DNA from: Erigeron canadensis
Lineage: Eukaryota; Streptophyta; Magnoliopsida; Asterales; Asteraceae
DNA: 64,000 nt
Assembly (NCBI RefSeq): GCF_010389155.1
Contig: NC_057768.1
Span: 921,501-985,500 of the forward strand
Direction of reading: 5' to 3'
Under the pieces are notes generated by a model. It ran no database searches. It saw only the letters and a list, made by a program, of their open reading frames with translations, and was not told the origin of the DNA. A program made the translations under genes and the position numbers. This document shows, piece by piece, positions 23,259 to 34,487 of the stretch (position 1 is the first letter of the stretch; each line of letters starts with the position of its first letter).

Positions 23259-25787
23259 CTAAGGTTCATAATCCGAATCTGAATCCGAATCTGACTCTGA
23301 CTCTGAAGATGTATGAGTTAACCCTGACTGTTCTTTCATTTGATCCCTAAGTGATCCTGGATCATAATAATCATCATAATCCATAATCTCTGCTCTAGCT
23401 CTCATATGAGCTTGTGGATCATATCCCAATCTCTTTTCTAGTCTATGCACAATTAAAGGGTGCAAATATGACTCTGTAGAGCCATTGGTAGTAGAATCAG
23501 TCTTAGTTGACTCACTATCCTAAGTAGATTTTCCTTTGCTAAGATTTTCTTTTTCTATATGATTATGAGGATCATTCACTATCTTTTCTCGAATCTCCCT
23601 TTCTATTCTATCAGAATTAGAATCGGAGTTACCTGAATTGGAATCTTCCTCATTATCATTATTTGGATCATCAGGATCTGCATCTGGAGCGGTCATCACA
23701 ACTTTGCCTTTATCTTGAGTCCTAGAAGTACTAGCACCAGCTGTACAAGCAATCTCTGACTCTCTTTGTCTTGATGACTCCCCCTGAATGTTTGCAGTCT
23801 CTGTATCCATAACATCATTATCAGCATCTTGACCTTGATCTCTATTCTCTGGCTCACCAACCGTTGGTTGTGCTTGATTTGGACCTTGAGCTGGATCTTG
23901 ATCTTCATGATCATCATCTCTTGACTTCCTTGCTAGCTCATCATCCTTACAACCACTCTTATCTCCCCCTTGAGCCAAGAATTGGTCAAGTCTAGATCCA
24001 AGAGAATGAACAAGTGCTGTCATTACGTCTATCTCTTCTTGATGCTTAGCAGCTTGGAGCTGTAGCTGATTCTCCAAAGCTGTAACCCTCAACTCCAACA
24101 TCTTCTTCTCAGAAAACAAACGACTCAACTGCACTTGAACTAGAGCAACTGGACGTGACGTAGAAGCAACATCAGATGTAGAAGCCTGAGATGGCATCGT
24201 AGCTTCAAATGAAGGCATACGAGCACTGAAAGTTCCTGTGGGAGGCATCTGTGGTCTTTGCAGAGGAGCCAACAGACGTCCCATTATTGTCGAAACAGGA
24301 ACTGTCGCCTGAAGAGGAGCAAACGAAGGCCTAGGAGCAACAAGTGTCGGCTCTGGATCTTGACGAACTGTAGACTTCGGAGCAGTAGGAATCGTAACAG
24401 TTGTAGCCTCAGTCACAACTTGTGCGCGAGAACCAATTCCTCGAATGATAAACTTTGGTCTCGACCTTCTCTCCCCAACAACAACAGAAGCAGAAGTAGC
24501 AGACACAGAAACAGGAATCTCAGAGACAGAAGCTCTTAAAGCAGCAACCAATGGAGTATCACCAACATTAGGTGCATGAGACCTCTCCATAGCTTCATTA
24601 TAAGCAGCAAATTCTCTATCAACTTCAGCTTGAGATCTTTCTTGTCTTCTTCTTCGCTTTGGCAATCTTTCTTCCTCTTCTTCATCTTCTGAATCCTCAA
24701 CAACATTAACAGGGACTTCAGAAGGACCAACATCAATATCAACTGGAGCAGAGGTAAAAGCAGAAACTGCAGTAGATGATGGGACAAGATTTGTAGGATC
24801 ATCAATATCCTCCATAAGAGCATCCATATCTGGATCATCCTCCAGATTTCCAGCAAACAAAGGAACATCATTAAGTCCCTCAAACTGATCAGCTCGCTCT
24901 TCCTGAGGATTATCTTGAGCCTGATCATCACCACCAGCAGCAGCAACGGGTTCTTCATCTTCCCAACCCTGTCTGGGTGCAACATAGTTAGGATTGATCA
25001 AATGTCCGAACAATGGTGGATTATCAACATGTATCGGATGATCTCTACCCGACAAGTGCTTCAAACTTTCAACAAATGCCTTATAAGTAAGACGATCTAA
25101 ATTGAACGTAGGACCGTCAAATGGCAAATCAGCTACAAAGTGACGAATGATTATCATCACAAATCTTGGAAACAGAAAGAATTTCTTGTTTGTACCAAAT
25201 GACCTCAACTGCTTCTCCAAATTATCAAAAATGTACTGAGAAAAGCTGTTTGGCTTGTTCAGCACCAAAGCAACCATCTGAGAAGTGTTCTGTATATTCA
25301 TCTGGTCATAGCCTGTACTCCGATGACTAATGGACCTCAACAAATAGTAAGCTAGCAACTTCTATTTGCCACGAAGATGATTCCTGAAGTATGGGTGAGA
25401 AATAGCACCAGTATACCCCATACGACGTAGAGCACCGTCACAATATTCCTCTGAAAAGTCAGTCGGACCTTGCTCTATCTCGACATCACCTAAGTGTCAT
25501 ATCGTCCGTAAGTCTCCAGCCGAGAACGAGAATGAACGTCCTCCAACAGTAGCGCGAATGTACGTATGATCACCCATTTGCACTGAACGGGCTGAGTTCC
25601 AAAATTCCCGAATGAGACTAATCACCAACGGAGGGTTCTCTGTTACTGCAAAATGAACATGAGAACGTGCAAGAAATTGTAGGACACCGTGAAACTCTGA
25701 TGTGCACCCCGTCTGAGTAATACTGAGATCGAGTGCAGCATTGTGCTCCTTGACAAACACACGAGCATTATTACCTTGTCCCGCCAT
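23259..25787 (-). pseudogene. Long retroelement-associated ORF, three in-frame stops
   Basis: A single frame of 843 codons is interrupted only by stops at 25497-25499, 25362-25364 and 23520-23522. The N-terminal part (about 250 codons) looks globular, with FSFSAGDLRTI, FFLFPRFVMIIIRHF and FNLDRLTYKAFVESL. It resembles the start of the ORF at 58856-61471 (FKFNLNDFRTI and a similar order). The C-terminal half is low-complexity, rich in acidic residues, Ser, Thr and Pro, with a probable coiled coil near 24000-24140 and a Ser/Asp run at the end. I recall such ORFs in Asteraceae retroelements, often with uninformative database names. The function is not known to me. No RT or integrase accompanies it within the block. 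Confidence 0.6.
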
Positions 25788-26700
25788 ACCTGCACAAAAA
25801 CAGACAAAAACGACAAGAAAAACAATAAGTTAGTATAAACGAAATTAAAAATTAGGGTTTTGGCTCTTTGCTTCATGATGACGTCATCACGAGGAGGATT
25901 TCCTTCGTCGTGACGTCAGCACGAGCCAAGCATTAACCCAGAACACGAAGTACAAAACATCTCCATATGATGTTAAAATTAGTCTAAAACATCATCGTGG
26001 ACTTGTTTATGGTTCGTGGATGCCCAGAAAAGAAAATCGAAACGAATTCGATGAACACGAAGTTGGTTCGTGTTCTTCGTGTGAACAGTGATCGAAACAC
26101 AAATCTCTTTGATTAATCTTGATTTAACACTTGTTTACTTAAAGTTTTGTTAGATTTAACATGTATAAACATCAATTAATCTAATTTTAAGTCCAAATCA
26201 TCAAAAATCAAAGATCTAATTCGTGGTTCGTCCGAGTTACTGTTCACGCGAGGTAAATTAGAAAATTGGGCATTATAACGACTTGTAATCGTAAATTCTT
26301 ATAGTCAAAACATCAATCAATCATCCTAGATTGGAATTATACCAACAAATCTGGATGAATAACACGAAGAAAGAAGGAATTGATCGAAATAGGGAGTGGA
26401 TGAATAGTAGCACGAAGGAGACGAAGTTCGTGTGATTTACTTAGGGTTAATTTTCGATTAATGGTAATTAATGAATAGTAATAACCCATATATATATGAA
26501 TCCTCATGGGCCAAGCCGAACACTCAGTTCGTGGGCTTTGTGATGACGTCAGCGCGAGGCATGCTGACGTCAGCACGAGGTGTTTTCGAATTTTCAGATT
26601 TTAAACCATATAAACTTCATTCCTTAGTCAAATTTCGCGAATTTTCCAGAAATTTAAACAAGGAAAAATTCCAGAAACATAAACCTGTAGATACTCGTTA
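25788..26700 (-). promoter_or_regulatory. Leader and LTR-like promoter region with TGACGTCA boxes
   Basis: In minus orientation, two TGACGTCA boxes (26565-26572, 26544-26551) precede a GGCCCA element and a TATATATAT box (about 26488-26498), upstream of the long ORF. Two more boxes lie at 25911-25918 and 25879-25886 in the leader. The layout repeats that of 21140-21826, so this is probably the decayed 5' LTR plus leader. I did not find a primer-binding site. Confidence 0.4.
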
Positions 26701-28464
26701 CTAAAAACCCGTATCTACTCGAATATGCAATCAAAAATCATCCGTACTAACTTGTCATCACAATAATGTATCAAATAAATCTTACATTATTATCTTGACA
26801 TAAAATCGATCATTTCTTCTTTGATGTTTAAATTTAAACAAATGCAAAAATGTATAATGCATTATAAATATATCAAAATATCATATTAACAACCTATCAC
26901 ATTATATCTTAGGTTGTGATCTTGATAATACAATTATAACCTATCACACTAAGTCTTAGGTTATTAAATACAAGGCAATCCATCCTTGTAGCACAGTTCT
27001 TGTAATTTTTGAGAATCTTTTATTGTCCGTCGCAATGCAATTCTTATAAGCAAGCGAAAACAATTTTGCCTTCAATCACAATCTGAAATTTTGATGCCAA
27101 TTTCATTTAAAATGAGTTTATTATCTGTACCCTGCACACTTAACAAACTCCATCAATGCATCAAAAACAATAAAATTATCATAAATATGCAAAACAACCA
27201 AAATCTTAACCTAGCAATCATTACAAGATCTAAGGCAAGTTCAATCTTTGTCAAGCATATTTATCAACCAACAACAATTGCAATTTCAAAAATTTACTTG
27301 AAACATATTCAAAAATATTTTGACTTTTCAATTTCAAATCCATTTCATTTTCTACATTAAACAACTTATGTATTAATTAGAAAATCCATCTATTTAACCG
27401 TAAGCAACAAGACTCATTTAATTCACTAAGAATTATAACTTATAATGCTTATCAAATCTCTCGTGCAATAAGAACTAGTTTGACAAACAAACTGACACTT
27501 ATTAGTACAAAAATAAAAATAAAAACAAAAATAACTAAAATAAAACCTAAACTACTTTATTTATTTACAAGAAATCTTAAGTTTATGCAGATTAGATCAG
27601 ATTTGCATTTACATAAGTCTGCAAGTGAGAAATAATTCTCTTATTATTAGTTATGAACAGTGACTCAACCACGATTATCGGTATATTTGTCCTCTTAAAC
27701 ACTCGGTACTTCCAGTTTCCTTTGAGTTATGACACTTTCGACATACCCTGGCCAAGGACAGTCACCATGTAACCCGAGTAGCCTAATATGCCATTGAATA
27801 GTTTACGAACTTATGTGACCCACATTCAGATATACTTCCGTAATCGATACAAGCACTAAGATAAGAAATATTCAATATATATTCAAAAACATCCTTAAAC
27901 AAATCATGAGACACTTTTTAGATAACAGAATTTAATTACTTTGTGATTTAACTTATTTCCTTTTGCATTTCATTATTTATAAGGAACCCGTGATTTTCTA
28001 TGAGACCCATGTAGCGAACTTTCTGACAACCTATTCCAAGTTGGAAGCTTTAGGTAGGCTAGGTATACAAAGATACCCCGAGGACATACTTGTCCGAATC
28101 TCAAAGACCACATTAGCCCCTTAATAATCATTCATTTCATTTGCATAAACAATATCACATTTAACTTTCATGCTCATGATTGGTAGAAGTTTTTGCTTAT
28201 ATTTTGAACAAATCCTATAGTAATGCTAGATCTTTCACAAAATTTAAGGACCAGATCAATTCATTACTGAAAAGCAAGCATTCCCAGCCATATATCTGAA
28301 TATATTTCCCACAAGAACATTGTATAATTTAAGTTTAGATTAAGGAAATATTGCTACTTTGTGTCTACCAATATATCCCAAATTGTAATCACTGAATAAA
28401 GCAGTTATATTACGATTAAGCAGACTTAAAAGCTAAGTATCCTCACTTCTAATCATTTGACAAC
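26701..28464 (-). other. Non-coding stretch, probably Copia 3' LTR and spacer
   Basis: No credible gene. The part adjoining 28465 lies just past the polypurine tract of the Copia element and should be its 3' LTR, which would start TGTTGTCAAATG at 28465 (minus). Its far end cannot be fixed because no second LTR copy is in the window. Confidence 0.4.
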
Positions 28465-28475
28465 ATTAACTTAAA

Positions 28476-28485
28476 TCTCCCCCAT
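28476..28485 (-). promoter_or_regulatory. Polypurine tract of the Copia element
   Basis: The minus strand reads ATGGGGGAGA about 120 nt after the RNase H stop codon. This is the expected site and composition for a Sirevirus-type plus-strand primer. Confidence 0.6.
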
Positions 28486-28608
28486 ATTTTTGTCATTTTC
28501 TCATTTTTCACATTTTTATGATTTTCATGACACTAAGAACTCTTTTTGTATTTTTATGACTCTAGCTATTTATAGACACAAACTTACAAAATTAGTTCTT
28601 TGAGAGAT

Positions 28609-30333
28609 TTAATATGAATCAGCATTCTTCATCCCATTGAGAAGAATTAACTTCTCAAATCGAGTCTTATCAAATGTTTCGGTATACAGATCAGCTAAAT
28701 TATCATCGGTTATAACCTTTTCCAAATGAATTAACTTCTTTTGGGCACAATCACGCAAGAAATGATGTATAATATCAATATGCTTGGTGACCTTATGCAT
28801 GACAGGGTTATTTGTAATGTCTATAGCTGACTTATTGTCTATTCTAATAGGAGTATCAAGAAAATCCATACCGTAGTCACGAAGTTGTTGCTGAATCCAC
28901 AATACCTGGGAACAACAGCTACCAGGAGCCATATACTCTGCCTCACATGAAGACTGAGCAACACATGTCTGCTTCTTGCACTGCCACGATACTAATCTTC
29001 CTCCTAACAACTGACAACCTCCAGTCGTAGACTTTCTGTCATTGTTACAACCGCCAAAGTCCGAATCAGTATATGCAACAAAATCAAACGTTCCTCCCAT
29101 AGGATACCATAGACCAAGCCCTTGGTTTCCCTTAAGATAACGTAAAATACGTTTTGCTGCAGTCAAATGTGACTCTTTCGGAATAGCTTGAAATCTAGCG
29201 CAAAGACAAACAACGAACATAATATCTAGACACGAAGCAGTCAGATACATCAATGAGCCAATGATAGCACGATAATAAGTTGCATCCACAAGTTCATCTT
29301 TCGGATCAATAACCCCTAAACCATGATTTTGTTGAATAGGAGTACCATATGTCTTGGACTCTAACATTTGAAACCTCTCCAAGATGTCATCGACATACTT
29401 AGACTGGTGAATAAAGAATCCATCTTTCCTTTGATCTACTTGTAGTCCGAGGAAAAATTGTAATTCCCCCATAGCACTCATTTCAAATACATTTTTCATG
29501 CTCATTTCAAACTCTTTGCACATCTTTATATTAGATGAACCAAAAATGATATCATCCACGTAAACTTGTACAATTAGATAATCTCGCTTCTTCCACTTGA
29601 TAAACAATGTGCTGTCTATCGATCCTCTTGTAAAACCATTTGTCAACAAATGTGTCGACAACTTTTCATACCACACTCTGGGTGCTTGATTCAATCCATA
29701 AAGAGCCTTATTCAGTCGATATGCTCTTCTTGGATAGTTCGGATCTTCAAACCCTGGTGGTTGGTGAACATACACTTCTTCTTTGACTTCACTGTATAAG
29801 AAGGCGCTCTTAACGTCTAACTGATACACCTTTATACCTTTGAAACTTGCATAGGCTAAAAATAACCTTATAGCTTCAATCCTAGCAACTGGTGCAAAAG
29901 TTTCGTTATAGTCATATCCTTCTCGTTGTGCAAACCCCTGAACAACCAAACGTGCTTTATTTCTAGTAACGATCCCTTTGTCATCTCGTTTGCATTTATA
30001 TATCCAACGAGTTCCAATCGGTTCTTTACCTCTAGGCACATCTACTAACTCCCAAACTCCAAGTTTTTCAAACTGAGCTAATTTTTCTTGCATAGCTTCA
30101 ACCCAACATGGATCTTGAAGTGCTGCCTTAACATTCTTAGGTTCTACTTGTGAAATGAAACCATAATATAAACACTCAGTTATCAATCCAGTGTCTTTCA
30201 CTACACAAAACAAATTAGTCAGATCCTTATTCAACTGATTTCTAGTTCGAACAGGTTCTGTAGCATTTCCAAGAATATTCTCAACTGGATGATCCTTATT
30301 AATTCGATATTGAGGAACCGAATCAACATTCAC
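28609..30333 (-). pseudogene. Copia reverse transcriptase / RNase H region (Sirevirus-like)
   Basis: A 574-codon open stretch of Ty1/Copia pol. Recognisable parts in order: WVEAMQEKLAQFEK and GTRWIYKCKRDDKG (start of RT), the catalytic aspartate in YQLDVKSAFL, ALYGLNQAPRVWYE, the active-site YVDDIIFGSS, GSLMYLTAS, and the RNase H block AYTDSDFGGCNNDRKSTTGG with EAEYM and RIDNKSAI. RT and RNase H catalytic residues are present. It is only the 3' part of a polyprotein: the upstream pol lies in other frames, so the element cannot make a full product. It sits just upstream of the polypurine tract. Confidence 0.9.
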
Positions 30334-30341
30334 ACTTTCTC

Positions 30342-30872
30342 CTAAATTTGTTCTAATCTGAAACTCAGGAGAGCTAAAATCATCTTCCGATTCTTCAGAA
30401 ATAGGATCATCATCAGGTAGTGTAACCTTCGATGGAGTAAGTGGTGTAGTGTTCGCGGGTTCACTATTATCTGAATCTGGTGTGTCTTATCCTTGTCCTT
30501 ACCACTTTCATCAACATAAGTAGTAGATTGAACGTTGGTTGGAGTAGTATCGATATTACAAGTAGGCGGAGATATAGGAGTATTATCCATGTGATCTCTT
30601 AAAATAATCACATCATCAACTGTCTCAGGATCTGAATAAGAATCAGGACCATGTAGTGAACTAAACACACTATCGTAATCGAAGTTTTTGCCACTTCCAG
30701 AATGAATAGCGGGCTTATGACTGACAATCTTGACATTTGTTCCCAAATCAACTTTGTCGGTCTGTTTGTTGTAAACCCGTCGAATTGATGTTCCCGGTTT
30801 ATAACCCATGAGAAATCCCTCTTCAACCTTTGAATCAAACTTTGAATGAGGTAGATACTTCAGGAAGTACAC
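30342..30872 (-). pseudogene. Copia pol linker between integrase and RT
   Basis: It carries KVEEGFLMGYKPGTSIRRVY, the conserved stretch after the Copia integrase core, then a Thr/Ser/Asp-rich linker. The frame differs from both the integrase segment and the RT segment, so at least one indel lies on each side. Confidence 0.75.
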
Positions 30873-31645
30873 GGTACACCAAATGGTTCAACATTCTGTA
30901 AATTTGGTTTCTTCTTATGTAGAAGCTCATAACATGTCTTATTATGACGCTTAATTACAGTAACCCTACTTAAAATATGACAAGCTGTATTCACCGCTTC
31001 CGCCCAAAACATAGTTGGAAGCCCTGAATCTGCAAACATAGTTCTGGCTGTCTCGATTAGAGTCCTATTCTTTCTCTCAGCAACTCCATTCTGTTGTGGT
31101 TCATACGGAGAACTGTATTGATGTTGAATTCCCTTTGACAAACAAAAGACATCCATCACATTATTCTTGAATTCAGTTTCGTTGTCACTCCTGATTCTCT
31201 TAACACGAACTCCATAAATGTTTTCAGCTTTGACAAAGAGATTTATCAAAATCTGCGGAGTTTCATCTTTCGATTTAAAAAAGAATACCCATGAGAATCT
31301 CGAGTAATCATCAGTAACCACCAAACAATAATACATCCCACCGATACTTCTTACATTTACTGGACCAAATAAATCCATGTGAAGTAACTCGAAAGGATTG
31401 GCAATAGAATTTTCTTGTTTCGGTTTATGTGCAGACTTTTGCTGTTTACCTTTCAGACAAGGTACACATTTGTCTTCCATTCCAAACCGTTTCATGGGAA
31501 CGCCGTCAACCAAACCATGTTTGACAATGTCATTCATCTTTCGGAAATTGATATGTCCCATTCTTCTATGCCATAGTAAAGATTCAGATTCGTTTGCTTT
31601 TGATAACAAGCAAACAGACTCCTTTGGATCATCAACACCTAACAC
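30860..31645 (-). pseudogene. Copia GAG-pre-integrase and integrase core
   Basis: The HHCC zinc-binding segment is visible (LLWHRRMGHINF, then CVPCLKGKQ). The DDE core follows: D in ELLHMDLFGPV, D in RIRSDNETEFKN and E in PQQNGVAERKN, all in place. Integrase joins the cDNA to chromosomal DNA. The frame breaks at both ends, so this is a relic despite an intact catalytic triad. Confidence 0.85.
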
Positions 31646-31677
31646 AAGGCCATAAATGTCTCTCTTTTTAGGAGCTT

Positions 31678-31995
31678 TCAGCAGGATCCAGTCTTTATGA
31701 ATAACATACCTGGTTTCAAAATAAGTGCTTCTTTCTCATTAAAATGGACATTGTTTCCCTTATCACAAATCTGAGAAACACTTAATAAATTATGTGCTAA
31801 CTGTTCCACATAATTGACTTTCTCCAGCATAATCTTCCCATTGACAACATCACCTTGGCCCGAGATGTTGCCGCCCTTGGGACCTGCGAAACTAACATAT
31901 GAACCATTTACATCTTCATAATTGGACAAAACATTCTTGTCCCCTGTCATGTGCCAAGAGCATCCACTGTCAACATATCAAAGACTGATAGGCTT
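31678..31995 (-). pseudogene. Copia aspartic protease region
   Basis: The protease signature DSGCSWHMTGD is readable, with DSG the active-site triplet. A TGA lies two codons before the aspartate (about 31979). Downstream runs GPKGGNISGQGDVVNGKI and NLLSVSQICDKG, typical of Copia protease. The frame differs from the integrase part. Confidence 0.75.
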
Positions 31996-32030
31996 CCTTG
32001 GTTCTCCCTGCACATCAGACAATAAGATGG

Positions 32031-32700
32031 TTAGTTTCTAAAGGGAACCCAAACCTTTTGAGGTTTAGGTTTTCCGAATTCAATTCTAATGATCAATTCG
32101 GTCCAATATCCATCGCTCTGTAATGGAGCCTTGGATGAAGATGGTGTCACAGACTGTTTCTTAGGTGAAGTGAAACGAGTCTTAGGAGGTGAATTCCTTG
32201 GTGAGTGAGTACCAAATCTAGGTTGACTTCCTAATCGATCATAGAATTTAGACGAACTATAAATTCTAAAAGGAGGAGATCGATTTTGTTGAGCCATCTT
32301 CCTAGGTGAATTACTCCTTTGAGGTGTATGAGAACGACTCGAACTTACACTACTAGAAGTAGTATTCTGTGAAGGTCCCTGTCGTTTTGGAGTCTTAGAT
32401 CTATTATTATGAGCAATAATATCTGAGTCACTAGATCCTCCAGAAGACATACCCTTTTCTGGACATCTTCGTTTCCTATTTGGACAACAACTATAAACAT
32501 GTCCTACTTCATAACAATAGAAACAAGATTTTTTAGCTCTTGCTTTTTTAGCTTTAACATCAAACTCAGCTGAAGTCATGCCTAAACATTCCTTAAGTTC
32601 AATTGTGGCTGACTCCTCTTTTGATAAACCAGTTGACTCATTTTTATTCGAAAAATGTACCTTCTTTTGAGAATTTTTATGAGTCTTATATGGAGTTAAA
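32031..32700 (-). pseudogene. Copia gag, C-terminal part with zinc knuckle
   Basis: It contains a CCHC knuckle (CFYCYEVGHVYSCC) for RNA packaging, followed by a basic Ser/Arg/Pro-rich tail (SKTPKRQGPSQN, SPRKMAQQNRSPP). The frame is open upstream through 32700, where the Gypsy element is inserted, and continues in the same frame at 36357 on the other side. Confidence 0.8.
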
Positions 32701-32705
32701 GGGAC

Positions 32706-34299
32706 TGATAAGCCTCAAATTGTACATGTTTCCCTACACCGAATTGGACGTTTTGTACTAGTTTTATAGCCATTTATACTTGTTTTGTGGTACGTTATGG
32801 TATTTGCTAGTGGTTTCAGGCCTACAGCAGGTATATTGTCCCATATGGTAGAAAATAGCTTAGACGTGGTCCATATGCACTAACCGAAGAAGAACGAAGC
32901 TGAAACGGCAAAACTCTGCAAGACATCGCGGCGCGAGGAGGGTCTCTCGCGGCGCGACCTGAGAAAATTTAAGACAGAACTTTAACCTGTAGGAGATAGC
33001 GACGCAAGGAGGGTATCTCGCGACGCGAGACAGGGTTTTCAACCCAGTAGCGGCGCGAGTGGCAAGACTAGCGGCGCGAGTTGGGCATTTTCGAAGTCAG
33101 AACTTTAACCTGTAGGAGCTAGCGGCGCGACCCGAGTTCCTAGCGGCGCGAGTTCTATCTGACATCACCATTTTCTCTCTCCTGGGGTATAAATACCATC
33201 CACCACTCCATCCAAACCCTAGTCTTAGACATTTTCAGCTCACACACTTATACTTCAGCCGTTTTTCAAGGTTTTCAAGAGTTTTTCACTACTCCAACAT
33301 CATTTGAAGACTTGAAGATTAATTTTAGCTATTGTTACTCATTGTAGCTCGATTGTAACTTCGGTTTGTATTTGTTCTCTATATTTGGTACATCATGTCT
33401 TCCTTTCTACTTCAATCTTTAGCTTTTAACATTATGAGTAGCTAAATCCTTATACACATATGAAAATGAAGTGAAACAATTAGTTATGGTTGCATAGTAT
33501 TTTGAATTCAAGTTGGTTTTACTTAACATTTTGTCAAGATCTTAATGAAGTGATTTCTTCCACTTAGATTTGTGTTCTTGGTGATATTTGCGTTTTTCAA
33601 TAGTGGTACTAGTTGAATGCAAGTATTATTTTAGTTGTTTGTCTAAGAACAATTTTTGCTAGGTCATGGTATGATAGTAAAGAATATAAGTTTAATAGAA
33701 ATTAATTTGTTAAGTGAATTTAACGGTTGGTGGTACCACGTTTCTTTCACAAAGATAAAATTGTTACTTAAGTAGTCAAACAAACTAGTTAGTCAAGGAA
33801 GTGTAATAAGGTTGGTGGTACCACTTGTTGCAAGGAATTGAATTGATTAGGTGATTGATTCGATTTTACAACCGGAGTGCACGCCGGGTGTGTTTTAGTC
33901 TTGTCACGATTATTGGCACCAACAATATTGAATTTTAAGCTTAAACCATATGCAACCTAAACTTCTTGTGTAGCGGATTCGACATAGATGGCTTTTTAAT
34001 TATTTGTTACAACTCAAACTATTTTCGCATACTCTCGATTGACACCGGTTGAGTATTTAATTTATTTTACTTGTCGATTAATTAGCTTTCTGAAACGCAA
34101 AGTGACAACTCGGTCACAAACCAAACTTTCTCTTGATTTACATTTTTACAACCTTAAGTACAACATTTAGTCCTTGTGTTCGATCCTGGTCTTACCCATT
34201 AACTATATTACATACGAACGGGTACACTGCCCGTAAGTGTGTGGTAGACAGTAAACGGTAGATCTTGTTATAAATTATTAAACTCGATTTCACACATCA
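32706..34299 (+). repeat. Left LTR of the Gypsy element
   Basis: 1594 bp with TG...CA ends. It holds eight copies of a CpG-rich motif like GCGGCGCGAG (32925-33160), an internal tandem duplication of about 122 bp (GAACTTTAACCTGTAGGAG at about 32978 and 33100), and a TATAAATA box at 33188-33195 as the likely promoter. Its last part (33982-34299) recurs at 36034-36351. Confidence 0.9.
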
Positions 34300-34305
34300 A
34301 GTTTT

Positions 34306-34323
34306 TGGCGCCGCTGCCGGGGA
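34306..34323 (+). promoter_or_regulatory. Primer-binding site
   Basis: TGGCGCCGCTGCCGGGGA, six bases after the LTR end. It differs by one base from the site, as I recall it, used by Athila/Tat-type Gypsy elements, complementary to the 3' end of a plant tRNA (usually given as Asp). It fixes the element as plus-oriented. Confidence 0.8.
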
Positions 34324-34487
34324 CTAATTTTTCGTACTTGTGGTTGAAATTTTGTGAAGAAATCCTTTCTCGTGCAATGCACGGGGAAGTTACTTGCTTT
34401 ACTTTTATTTTGTTTGAATTGAACCTCAGGTGCTATTAACGTGCTTGTTGTTTGTGTTGTGTTCATAGGTTAAATTTCAGGTGGTGG

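Noticed and set aside
24258..24985. ORFs opposite to or out of frame with the long minus-strand retroelement ORF
   Set aside because: Arg/Ser-rich and Leu-rich shadows of a low-complexity coding region.
26337..27360. Short ORFs between the two minus-strand retroelements
   Set aside because: AT-driven open frames in LTR or leader DNA; no codon bias or motif.
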